NCBI RefSeq assembly: GCF_024519455.1
Contig: NZ_JALJRY010000053.1
Span: 1-32,206, forward strand
Source of the DNA: Streptomyces sp. STR69
GTDB lineage: Bacteria; Actinomycetota; Actinomycetes; Streptomycetales; Streptomycetaceae
Length of the DNA stretch: 32,206 nt
Direction of reading: 5' to 3'
Below, in pieces: positions 22,359 through 30,298 of the stretch (positions are counted from its first letter, which is position 1; every line of letters starts with the position of its first letter). The notes below the pieces were generated by a model. That model was not told where the DNA came from. It was given only the letters and a program-made list of their open reading frames with translations, and ran no database searches. Position numbers and translations under genes: made by a program.

Positions 22359-22982
22359 TTGCCCCCTGCACACCCTCCGGCCCTGTCCCGGGCCCGCCTC
22401 GCGACCCTCACCCTGTTGACCCTCGTCACCCTGCTCACCGGCTGTTCGTCCGGCCCCGACCCGACGGTCCGGGTCACCCCCACCGCCCCCGCCGCCGCGT
22501 CGGGCGCTCCGAAGTCCGAGCGGCCTGCGGCCGACGCTCCGGCGGCCCCTGCCGAGGTGGCCGTTCCCTCCGTGGGGATCACCAGTTCGCTGATGGAGTT
22601 GGGCCTCAACACGGACCGGACGGTCCAGGTCCCGCCGGCCCAGGAGGGGATGACCGCGGGCTGGTACACGGGCGGTGCGGTGCCCGGTCAGATCGGCGCG
22701 GCCGTCATCATCGGCCACAACGACACCCGCTTCGGCAAGGCCGTCTTCCACGACCTGAAGAAGATCAAGGAGGGTGCGGACATCACCGTCACCGACAAGA
22801 CGGGAAAAGCCCTCCACTTCACCGTCACGGCCACGGAGAGCGTCGCCAAGAACGCCTTCCCGACGGAGAAGGTCTACGGGCCGACCCAGGAACGTGCTCT
22901 ACGGCTCATCACGTGCGACGGCGACTTCGACGCGCAGGGGCACCCTGTCGACAACCTCATCGTGTACGCGACAGCGAGCTGA
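22359..22982 (+). CDS. Class F sortase, lipoprotein-like
   Basis: Sortases are membrane-attached transpeptidases that link surface proteins to the cell wall. The 207-aa product has an N-terminal hydrophobic segment ending LLTGC, a lipobox, then a Pro/Ala-rich linker. The sortase barrel starts at VAVPSVGITSSLMELGLN. The catalytic His is in AAVIIGHNDTRFG (His120) and the catalytic Cys in RLITCDGDFD (Cys186). TTG 22359 was chosen because GGAG lies 7 nt upstream and the signal segment follows; a GTG near 22286 is possible. It is the likely partner of the anchored protein just upstream. Class F assignment rests on size and these motifs. Confidence 0.88.
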   Translation: MPPAHPPALSRARLATLTLLTLVTLLTGCSSGPDPTVRVTPTAPAAASGAPKSERPAADAPAAPAEVAVPSVGITSSLMELGLNTDRTVQVPPAQEGMTAGWYTGGAVPGQIGAAVIIGHNDTRFGKAVFHDLKKIKEGADITVTDKTGKALHFTVTATESVAKNAFPTEKVYGPTQERALRLITCDGDFDAQGHPVDNLIVYATAS

Positions 22983-23569
22983 GGGCCGCAGGCGTGTCCG
23001 TTTCGCCCTGCCGGCACGAGTAACGTCCGCGGCTCGATCGTCAGCGGCCGGTTCCAGGAGCGCGCCGCCGAACGGTCGGTACGCGTCAGCCACGGCGAGG
23101 CGATCCGCCGCGACTGCCTGGAGGCCGTCACCGCTCCAGTCCGTGCTTGACCAGCACAAAGTCCTCGCCACGAGGATCAACCCTTCAGTCTGCATTGACG
23201 CGGTGTCTCACGCCGGTGGCCACGTTCCTGTCTCAGAAGCGTGGCCCTTTCCTCATTTCCCCCGGCAGATGGCCCGGGGAGAACCTGAAGATCAATGGCC
23301 GCCGGAGAATTCGCCGCTGAGGCTGTAATGGAGAAGGGTGTGCATCCGTAGGCCCGGGCGCTCCCGTCCGAGGTGGCTGTGACGTCTGTAGCGGCCCCTC
23401 GATATTGGCCACCTGGCCCCACCTGGACGACAAACGGCGCGTGACGTCCCGAAGGGCTGCGTAACCTGAAGGCAGCCGCGGAAGCCGGTACCCAGGACCG
23501 CCGGAACCGACAGACCGGCGACACCCCGCCGAACGGGCCTGCTCATCCGAGGGGTTGTAGCGTGACCGG
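22983..23569. other. 587-bp stretch with a possible gene tail, otherwise empty
   Basis: A plus-strand frame near 23005-23150 (RGSIVSGRFQERAAERSVRV, HGEAIRRDCLEAV, stop at 23148-23150) has coding character but no start, and could be the tail of a lost gene. From 23150 to 23569 I see no gene. In particular there is no short Ser/Thr/Cys-rich peptide that could be a lanthipeptide precursor for the LanC-like protein downstream. Confidence 0.45.
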
Positions 23570-24901
23570 ATGAGGAGCGACGTATATCGGGACGTGGGCG
23601 AGGCCGCCTGGTCGTGGGTTCTGGACCACGTGCGCGAGGCCGAGGGACCATGGCTCGTGCAGGCGGTGGTGGAGGGCGGTCCGGAAACCGTGTCGCCGCC
23701 ACAGGACCGCGATTCGCTGTACGCGGGGATCGCCGGCTTGGCCCCGGTGCTGGCCGAGATCGCGCAGTACCGGGAGCTGAGCGCGCGAGAAGCGGCACTG
23801 GCGACCGGCATCGTAACCAGGCTGTCGGCACAGGCCGGGCAGCGAACGGAACCCTCGCTGTACGACGGCCTCGCAGGGGACGCGACGGCGCTCAGACTGC
23901 TCGCCCCGGGCGAGGAAGCGGTGGCACTGCGGCGGCTGGCCGCCCTGGCTACCGGCGACGGATGGAAGACCACCCTCGATTTCGAACCGGGCTCCAACGC
24001 GCCCCTCACCGACGTCATCATGGGGACCGCGGGCGTCGTGATGACGGCGGTCTGGGCGAAGAGCGAGTTCGTCGAGGTGATCGCGACGACGGGAGGCGAG
24101 GCGCTGCTGCGGGCGGCGGACCGTACGGAAGCGGGCCTCGACTGGGGCATGACGCCGGGGAGGCCGTCGAGGGCACCGAACTACTCGCACGGAACCGCCG
24201 GCATCGCGGCCGCACTGGCGGTCGCGGGCACCGCCCTGGACCGTCAGGACTTCATCGAGGCCGCGGTGGAAGGCGCCCGGCACGTCCTCTCGGTGGGGTC
24301 CTTGGAGGACGCCGGTTTCGTCGTCCCGCACACGATCCCGCCGTCGAAACGGGAGGTGGAAGCGGTGACGTACACGTGGTGCCACGGCCCGGCGGGCACC
24401 TCGCACCTGTTCACCGCACTGGCGCACGCAGGGGTCGCCGAGGTGGCGGGCCATGACGTCGACGAACTGCGGCACCGCTGTATGACCTCGATCCTCACCT
24501 CGGGCCTGCCGCAACGCCTCCGTCCCGGCTTCTGGGACAACGACGGCCGCTGCTGCGGAACGGCAGGCGTCGGAGACGTCCTGCTGGACGCCGCCCAGGA
24601 CTGCCGGGCGCCGCAGCGGAGGCAGACCCTGCTGCGGGCCGCGCACCGGATGGGCGATGCGCTGGTCGACCGGGTCATCAGGGATGATGCGGGCGCCCGT
24701 TGGCGCTTTCTGGAACACCGCGAGGACCCGCCGTTGCTGCCGCCCCAGACGACCTGGATGCAGGGCGCGGCAGGCATCGCGGCCTACCTTCTGCGCCTCG
24801 CCCGGTACGGCGAGAGCGGCCCCGACGCCCCGGTCGTGGACCGCCCGGACCAGTGGTGGGCCGTGCCGGCGCACCTGCGGAGTACTCGCACGGACTCATG
24901 A
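23570..24901 (+). CDS. LanC-like protein (lanthionine synthetase cyclase fold) with CCG motif
   Basis: The 443-aa protein is an alpha/alpha-barrel with the repeating Gly motifs of LanC: SLYAGIAGLAPVLAE, SLYDGLAGDATALRLL, NYSHGTAGIAAALAVAG, TWCHGPAGTSHLF, RCCGTAGVGDVLLDAA and WMQGAAGIAAYLLRLA. Putative zinc ligands are Cys271 (WCHG), Cys328 and Cys329 (CCG). Classical LanC has Cys-His-Gly in the second motif, so the third ligand is Cys here, as described for ProcM-type cyclases. LanC enzymes add Cys thiols to dehydrated Ser/Thr in peptides. No dehydratase or precursor gene is near, so it is an orphan and may act elsewhere or have another role. ATG 23570 has only a distant GAGGGG; a later start is possible. 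Confidence 0.85.
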   Translation: MRSDVYRDVGEAAWSWVLDHVREAEGPWLVQAVVEGGPETVSPPQDRDSLYAGIAGLAPVLAEIAQYRELSAREAALATGIVTRLSAQAGQRTEPSLYDGLAGDATALRLLAPGEEAVALRRLAALATGDGWKTTLDFEPGSNAPLTDVIMGTAGVVMTAVWAKSEFVEVIATTGGEALLRAADRTEAGLDWGMTPGRPSRAPNYSHGTAGIAAALAVAGTALDRQDFIEAAVEGARHVLSVGSLEDAGFVVPHTIPPSKREVEAVTYTWCHGPAGTSHLFTALAHAGVAEVAGHDVDELRHRCMTSILTSGLPQRLRPGFWDNDGRCCGTAGVGDVLLDAAQDCRAPQRRQTLLRAAHRMGDALVDRVIRDDAGARWRFLEHREDPPLLPPQTTWMQGAAGIAAYLLRLARYGESGPDAPVVDRPDQWWAVPAHLRSTRTDS

Positions 24902-24955
24902 GCGGATTCACTTCCGATACACGGCCTAGTGCCAATGCCGTTGCTTTACTGGGCT

Positions 24956-25537
24956 GTTTGTCTCGGTGGGCGGATTGTGACGGCGTCGTCGTGTGTTCTG
25001 GTGGGCTGGGGCCAGGCACGGTGCTCGGCCCGTTTGAGCAGGTAGTTGGACATCTTGCGCTTGACGACACGGAGCTGGCTGCGGAGCCGGCGCGGCGGCA
25101 GGAGTGTGGTCAACAGGTCGTCGCGGAGCCGGATCAGGGCCGTGATCCGGTGCTCAGGGGGAAAAGATGCCGGGTGCGGCGGTGACGCTGCGGCGGGCTG
25201 CGCGCAGGGTGTCGGTGAACGAAAGCCGGTCCGGGGCGATGCCGTGGACGGCAGCGGTTCTGGACATCAGGGACCTCAGAGCGTGGTGGACCAGCAGGTG
25301 GGCCCAGATCTGCTGGCGCACGCCGTCGGGGGTCTTGCTGGCCAGGACGACGCGGGGGCCGCGCTGATGGGTTTTGATCTCGTCGAAGACCGACTCGATC
25401 TCCCACCGCCGGGCATACAGGGCCGCGAGTTCGGCCGCGGGGAAGCGTTCCGGATCGAGGAGGTCGGTGACCAGGCGGTAGTGCATGTTCCGGGTGTCCG
25501 CTCCGCCGCCGGACAGCTGATAGGCGAGCACCCTCAC
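24956..25537 (-). pseudogene. IS4-family transposase, C-terminal fragment with frameshift
   Basis: The frame reads VRVLAYQLSGGGADTRNMHY, then LLDPERFPAAELAALYARRW, EIESVFDEIKTHQRGPRVVL (catalytic Glu) and AHLLVHHALRSLM, typical of the IS4 DDE_Tnp_1 C-terminus. It hits a stop in the ATCTTTTCCCCCTGA region (25154), where the next frame continues EHRITALIRLRDDLLTTLLP to a TAA at 24956. A one-base change in the T/C run explains this. The N-terminal two thirds were lost where the IS3 element starts at 25539. An end-like TAGTGCCAATGCCG near 24928 may be the old IS4 terminus. Confidence 0.8.
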
Positions 25538-25538
25538 G

Positions 25539-26366
25539 TGACCTGCCCCACCATTTGGGCTCCAGGCTCGGTGACTAACCAGCAGCCGGGGTGATGTCGT
25601 TCTCGGAGAGTAGTTCGTACTCGATGGGGGTGCGGTAGCCCAGTGCTGAGTGTCGTCGCTGGCGGTTGTAGAAGATCTCGATGAACTCGAAGATAGCGTT
25701 GGCCAGTCCGACCCGGGTCTTCCACCGCCGACGGTTGAGCAGCTCGATCTGCATCGAGGACCAGAACGACTCCATCATCGCGTTGTCCAGGCCGTCCCCG
25801 ACGGTGCCGAACGACGGCAGGAGGCCGGCGGAGCGGATCCTTTCCCCGAAGACCCAGGAGGTGAACTGGGTGCCGTGATCTGCGTGAACGATCCCGCCCG
25901 GCTTGGGGCGGCGGTTGCGGATGGCCATGTCCAGCGCGTTGACCACGAGGGTGGAGTCCTGCCTGGAGTCGATGGACCAGCCCACGATCCTGCGGCTGAA
26001 CGCATCGAGGACTGCCGCGCAATAGACCCACCCTTCTCTGGTGTGGTGTTGCGTGATGTCGGTGACCCACAGCTCGTGGGGGCGCAGCCGATGGAACATC
26101 CGGTTGACCAGGTCGTCGGCGGTGACGACGCCACGCAGCCGCTTGATGCGTATTGGCCCGGGCAGGCCGTGGATCCCGGCCTGCGTCATCAGCACCGACA
26201 CGGTCCTGGAGCACACCTGGATGCCCATTCCCAGGGTGAGCTCGGCGTGGACGCGGCGGTAGCCGCAGGTGCCGTGGGAGGCGACGTGGACCTCCCGGAT
26301 CAGCCCGGTCAGCCAGTCCCGCCGTAACTGCCGGGGCGTGGTCGGTGTGCGCTTGTGCTTGTAGTA
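25539..26366. mobile_element. IS3-family element remnant, cut by IS5 insertion
   Basis: One terminus is visible: TGACCTGCCCCACCATTTGG at 25539-25558. The element then contains the end of OrfB. At 26367 it meets the IS5 inverted repeat. OrfA and the OrfB start are not found beyond the IS5 element, so a deletion accompanied or preceded that insertion. Confidence 0.75.
25575..26366 (-). pseudogene. IS3-family transposase OrfB lacking its N-terminus
   Basis: From YYKHKRTPTTPRQLRRDWLT the frame matches IS3 OrfB: REVHVASHGTCGYRRVHAEL, the first Asp in VTDITQHHT, the second in HADHGTQFTSW, Glu in MMESFWSSMQIELLNRR, and FYNRQRRHSALGYRTP near the end. The match begins exactly at the IS5 boundary at 26366. 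OrfA and about 40-50 residues of OrfB are missing. It cannot transpose alone. Confidence 0.85.
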
Positions 26367-27281
26367 GGGCCCGTCTTCAAACTGATCTTGCCCAGAGCAG
26401 GAATGACGCGAGACTGACCGCTGCCTCGTAGGAGGTGGCGGTCTTGTCGTACCTGGTGGCGATGCCGCGAAAGCCCTTGATGCGGTTGAAGCAGCGCTCA
26501 ACTAGGTTGCGGCGGCGATAGATTCGACGGTCGAATGCCGGTGGCCGGCCGCCGCGACTGCCGCGGTTGTGCCGGTGTCGCTGCTGGTCGGCTTTCTCCG
26601 GGATGGTGCAGGCGATGCCGCGTTTGCGCAGGTAGGCGCGGAATCCTCGGGAACTGTAGGCCTTGTCGGCGATGACCTGGTCGGGTCTGGAGCGGGGACG
26701 TCCACGTCCGGTCCGCGGGACCCGGATCCGTTCCAGGAGGGGACGCGCGCAGATGCTGTCGTGGCGTTGGCCGGGCGTCAGCAGGATCGCGAGCGGGCGA
26801 CCCTTGCCGTCGCAGGCGAGATGAATTTTGGTGGTCAGGCCTCCTCGGGATCGGCCGAGGGCGTGATCGTCTGGTTCGTCCGGCCGGTGGGTCCCCCTTT
26901 TCGGCCGGTGGCGGCGGCGTGCTGGTGGGCCCGGACGATGGTGGAGTCGATCTGGACGAGCCAGTCGACGTCACCGGCCGCGTCCGCGTGGGCCTGGATC
27001 TGCCGGAGGGCCCGGGTGAACACTCCGTCCAGCGCATAGCGGCGGAAGCGGGTGTAGACCGTCTGCCATGAGCCGTAGCGATCCGGCAGGTCACGCCAGG
27101 AGATCCCGGTCCGGATCTTGTAGACCATCCCGTTGACGACCCGCCGATCCTCCACACGCGGCCGGCCCGTCGCGGCCCGCGGAATGAGTGGAGCGAGTAA
27201 CTCCCACTCCTGATCGCTGAGTTCATGGCGACGTATCACCCCACCATGATCCACCATCCGGTGATCTTTGAAGACGGACCC
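26367..27281. mobile_element. IS5-family element (second, unrelated to the 6.7-kb copy)
   Basis: Terminal inverted repeats GGGCCCGTCTTCAAA (26367-26381) and, inverted, GGGTCCGTCTTCAAA (27267-27281) differ at one base. The element is 915 bp, standard for the family, and carries only a transposase. Flanks are AGTA on the left and TAGC on the right, so at most a TA or TAG duplication remains. Confidence 0.85.
26377..27257 (-). CDS. IS5-family transposase with canonical A-AAA-GGG frameshift site
   Basis: The first frame starts near 27257 (MVDHGGVIRRHELSDQEWEL), includes NGMVYKIRTGISWRDLPDRY and the first Asp in VQIDSTIVRAHQHAA, and reaches GRKGGPTGR. The catalytic frame resumes after a -1 shift as DEPDDHALGRSRGGLTTKIH, with the second Asp in VIADKAYSSRGF and the Glu in LVERCFNRIKGFRGIATRYD, ending FLLWARSV at 26377. 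The heptamer A-AAA-GGG is in the correct zero frame near 26887. All catalytic residues are present. The protein differs clearly from the IS5 transposase at 7479-8353. Confidence 0.9.
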
Positions 27282-27629
27282 TAGCAGTCCGGGAAGCCCA
27301 AAACCTGAACAAGACGGACTAAGCACGCCGCAGTCGGACGCTAAACGGCCTCTCTGGCAGTAGTTCGGCGTCGGGGATCAGCGGGGCAGCGGTTGACGCT
27401 GAGAAGGATCTTCACGTCCGGCCCCGTCCACTCCAGGAGCCCCGAGCCTAGCTGGCCTCCCCCGCGTTTCGAGGAGACGTCGCTGCGGCTCGGTGCGCCC
27501 GTGCCGCATCAGCGCCGCCGGCTTCACCGTGGGGCGCACGGCTCCGTCTGGCAGGCGCGACGGCTCGCTGGTCGGGGCCTTGGCCTGCCCCGGCCTGACT
27601 CGGTCAGGTTCGCCCTAGCGAGGTCTGGT
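27282..27629. other. 348-bp stretch without a gene
   Basis: Sequence between the IS5 element and the lectin gene. No frame gives a recognisable product, and no clear terminator follows the lectin stop at 27630. Confidence 0.5.
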
Positions 27630-28343
27630 TCAGAAGCCCAGTTTCCAATGCTGGTATCCGCCACCGTTGCAGTCCTGTATGTAGGCGCTACCGCCATAAT
27701 TGCTGTCCAGGCACTTCGACGCGCGGACATTCGTGAGCATGACATTGTCCCAGCTCGATCCGTCTGCCCGCCAGAGCTGGCTCGCGGGGGCCTCCTGCGT
27801 CCATGAGACTCCCTCACAGGGGACGGTGGCGAGCACCAGGGACGGATTGTCGTTCCAGTACAGGCACCGTTGGGTCGCCTTGTTGATGATCTGGACGATG
27901 TCGTGGTCCGTTTGGGCTTTGTAGGCCACAGTCCAGGTCTGGTAGTCGTTGCCCTGCTGACAGGGGTTTGTGTAAACCTGGCCTGCGGCGTTGCTGTCCA
28001 GACAGCGCCCGGTTTCCCAGTTACGCAGGAGGTTCACATATCTGTAATAGGTCGCGGCAGACGCGGAGTTCGCGTTCATGAAAGCGAACCCCAACGACAG
28101 GGCGAGCGCGAGCGCTCCTGTCCACCAGCGGCGCGACATCAGCCCCGGGCGCGAGGCCCGGTTGGCCGTCTGTCTGTCAGCCAAAGCCTGGGCCTCCTTG
28201 TCGGCCGAGGTCGGGTCGGTCGCGCCCGGTGTCGGAGTCGGATCGGTGGCGAAGGCCGCGGTGGCCGGGACGAGCAGCGCGCCGGCCGCGACGCCGGTCA
28301 GGACAGCGATACGCAGCGGGCGCAGGGTGAGACGGCGGGACAT
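27630..28343 (-). CDS. Ricin B-type lectin domain protein with two fused signal peptides (chimera)
   Basis: The lectin part has three beta-trefoil repeats: GRCLDSNAAGQVYTNPCQQG with YQTWTV, RCLYWNDNPSLVLATVPCEG with SQLWRADG, and KCLDSNYGGSAYIQDCNGGG with YQHWKLGF. These repeats bind sugars in secreted actinomycete proteins. The native precursor begins at ATG 28139 (MSRRWWTGALALALSLGFAF, cleaved near SASA-A). Upstream and in frame lies a second secretory leader, MSRRLTLRPLRIAVLTGVAA to KEA, brought by the inverted duplication, so translation from ATG 28343 gives a 237-aa protein with tandem signal peptides. Which start is used is unknown; the duplicated promoter and ribosome site favour 28343. 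After cleavage of the first leader the second would remain as an internal hydrophobic segment. Confidence 0.85.
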   Translation of the reverse strand: MSRRLTLRPLRIAVLTGVAAGALLVPATAAFATDPTPTPGATDPTSADKEAQALADRQTANRASRPGLMSRRWWTGALALALSLGFAFMNANSASAATYYRYVNLLRNWETGRCLDSNAAGQVYTNPCQQGNDYQTWTVAYKAQTDHDIVQIINKATQRCLYWNDNPSLVLATVPCEGVSWTQEAPASQLWRADGSSWDNVMLTNVRASKCLDSNYGGSAYIQDCNGGGYQHWKLGF

Positions 28344-28640
28344 GTGAGGGCTCCAGTTCCAGCCCGGTTTGGTCGTTCCTGGTTGCCGATCCGCACCAGG
28401 TTCCGGGCATGGCTTCACCCTGACGGCCACTTGTGAGGAACCTGTCAGAGCGCTGTCGTCATCCCATCAGGGTCGACCGGGGCCCTCCGGCTTCCGTGAC
28501 GCGGCTGTCGGCAGCCGCAGGGTGAAGGTGGCCCCCTTCCCCCTCCGTGCTCGCCACGTCCACCGTGCCGCCGTGGGCCTCGGCGAGCTTCAGGACGATC
28601 GCCAGGCCGAGGCCGCTGCCGCCGGTGCTGCGATTGCGGG
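28190..28640. repeat. Right copy of the 448/451-bp inverted duplication
   Basis: Inverse copy of 21571-22018. Its inner end (28190) fuses the secretory leader to the lectin gene, and its outer end (28640) cuts into a membrane protein gene. Because both ends break unrelated sequence, this is probably the derived copy. Confidence 0.92.
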
Positions 28641-30148
28641 ACGACCGTCCCACGGCCCGTGCGATCCAGCGGCAGGCTCCGCCGCACCGTCCCGTACGCC
28701 CGGATCGCCAGGTCGACCGTGTCCCCGACGGCGTGCAGCGGGACCAGCAGCAGATCGCCGGCCAGGGCCCAGCCCCCGCGCGCCGCGACCGCCGTGTCCT
28801 TGCGGAGCGGGGTCAGGTAGTGCGGTCGGGTGACGAAGTGCAGCATGCGCCCTTCGAGTGCCGCGTGCGCGAAGATCGTGACCACGATCTGCCCGTCCCA
28901 GCTGATCACCTGAGCGGTGAGATAGCGCCGGGTGGCCGTGCTGGACGGTGCGCCCCTCGCGCCGCGGACCATGTCGTCGGCCTCCGGCCAGACCTTTTGC
29001 AGCCCGACGGGCAGGTTCTTCCACTCCGTCTCGGGCACGCCGAGCATCTCGGAGACATCGCAGTTGGGTAGCGAGTGCGTTTCCACGAGGACGTCCCGCA
29101 GGCGCTCCAGTTCGTCGCGTACGTCGTCCATCAGCTCGTCGGCCTCGAACTCCCGGAGGCCTTCGAGTTCTTCGTGGTCCTGGTTCTTGCCGTCGTCCTC
29201 GTCGTCTCCGCCGGCCGCCTTGAGCCGGATGCGCGACGACGTCTTGTCCCAGGGGATGCCCGCACCGACGAACCGGTACTCGCTGCCGTAGTTCGTGTAG
29301 GCGACGGACTGCCAGGTCTCGGTCACCTTGATGACGGCGATCTTCCTCGCCGAGACCGGAGCGGCATGGGGCCGGTCGCCGATCGTCCGGCGTCCCGGCC
29401 GCACCGCGAGCACATAGGCCCAGGCCACCCACCGGTCCAGGACGTACACAGCAGTGACGGCCAGAGCCAGCAGTACGGCCTCCCGCGTACCCCGCCGCAG
29501 GGCCTCACGGAGCACCGGAGCGTAGGTACCCGCGAGGCGGTAGACGGCGAAGGCGGCGAGGCCGAGCAGGATGAAGGAGACGAGCGACGTCGTCCCCCAC
29601 CGCAGGATGCGTCCGACCCTGCCGCCCCGGAGCGACATGTGCAGGAGTGCCGCGGCGACGAGGATCCCGGCACCCCACGGATACCGGAGCGTGGTCAGGC
29701 CGACCACTTCGACCAGCAGAGCCGCGCGCAGGCGCCACTGCCTGCGCGCGGCGACGCAATGGCTGAGCACGGGCGCGAGCTGGAAGCCGAACGAGGGTAC
29801 CGGCCGCTTATCCGCGAACAGCACCTCGCGCAGAGCCAGCCGCGCAAGGTACTCCCCCGCGTATGGGCTGAGCTGCGGTATGCGCCGCTGTCTCCGCCTC
29901 CCGCGCGCCTGGTCCTCCATGCGGCCCAGCAGAACCTTCATCTGCTTCAGACGGTGGGGCCGGTCGTGCACCGACGCGCAGATCTGACGGGTGACCGAGG
30001 TGTCCGGTATCTCATCGCGATGGGCGTACGATCTCCGCCACACCGACTCGTCAGGCGCCGGAACCTCCGGTTCGGGGTCGGCCGGCTCTGCGTCGCGACG
30101 GATACGTGGGCTCCCCGGTTTCAGGTCTTTCCAAGACGGTAGTACCAC
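28445..30148 (-). CDS. Multi-pass membrane protein of unknown function, C-terminus replaced by duplication
   Basis: Residues 1 to about 502 are native and start MVLPSWKDLKPGSPRIRRDA. Three hydrophobic segments are visible: about 145-170 (LVEVVGLTTLRYPWGAGILV), 184-207 (TTSLVSFILLGLAAFAVYRL) and 223-248 (AVLLALAVTAVYVLDRW). A large cytosolic part follows, with a very acidic stretch (DDEDDGKNQDHEELEG) and SWDGQIVVTIFAHAALEGRM. I do not recognise the family. After GTVV (28641) the sequence is the inverted-duplication copy read out of frame to a stop at 28445, so the real C-terminus is lost. Activity is uncertain. Confidence 0.7.
   Translation of the reverse strand: MVLPSWKDLKPGSPRIRRDAEPADPEPEVPAPDESVWRRSYAHRDEIPDTSVTRQICASVHDRPHRLKQMKVLLGRMEDQARGRRRQRRIPQLSPYAGEYLARLALREVLFADKRPVPSFGFQLAPVLSHCVAARRQWRLRAALLVEVVGLTTLRYPWGAGILVAAALLHMSLRGGRVGRILRWGTTSLVSFILLGLAAFAVYRLAGTYAPVLREALRRGTREAVLLALAVTAVYVLDRWVAWAYVLAVRPGRRTIGDRPHAAPVSARKIAVIKVTETWQSVAYTNYGSEYRFVGAGIPWDKTSSRIRLKAAGGDDEDDGKNQDHEELEGLREFEADELMDDVRDELERLRDVLVETHSLPNCDVSEMLGVPETEWKNLPVGLQKVWPEADDMVRGARGAPSSTATRRYLTAQVISWDGQIVVTIFAHAALEGRMLHFVTRPHYLTPLRKDTAVAARGGWALAGDLLLVPLHAVGDTVDLAIRAYGTVRRSLPLDRTGRGTVVPQSQHRRQRPRPGDRPEARRGPRRHGGRGEHGGGRGPPSPCGCRQPRHGSRRAPVDPDGMTTAL
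28467..28640 (-). pseudogene. Histidine kinase C-terminal fragment (right copy)
   Basis: RNRSTGGSGLGLAIVLKLAE then AHGGTVDVASTEGEG gives an intact G2 box, unlike the left copy. A 1-nt insertion in the G-rich run just after (the copy reads GGGGGAAGGGGG) shifts the frame before the final strands. The upstream part of the kinase is missing. Confidence 0.85.
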
Positions 30149-30227
30149 ACGCCCTCCCCCGACCCGCGCCGACGCAGGCCAGTATTTTCCCGACCAGCCG
30201 GGCGCGCGCCAGAGTGCGCGATCCGTG

Positions 30228-30298
30228 TCAGACGAAGGCTCTTCGAGACTCCGGCAAGTAGCCGAAGTGGCGTACGTACGGCGTCACTTGGCGCCTAG
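30228..30298 (-). pseudogene. 3' part of a gene interrupted by the IS701 element
   Basis: Joined to 31829-31942 after removal of the IS and one CTAG copy, the frame continues CLEARRQVTPYVRHFGYLPE and SRRAFV to TGA at 30228-30230. The continuity across the insertion point supports a real gene. The family is not recognised. Confidence 0.5.

Noticed and set aside
22983..23569. Search for a lanthipeptide precursor upstream of the LanC-like gene
   Set aside because: No short frame with a leader followed by a Ser/Thr/Cys-rich core was found.
23233..24874. Long minus-strand frames opposite the LanC-like gene
   Set aside because: Mirror frames of a high-GC gene; the plus strand shows all LanC Gly motifs.
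28641..30148. Treating the membrane protein as complete at 567 aa
   Set aside because: The last 65 codons lie in the inverted-duplication copy and read the kinase remnant out of frame.
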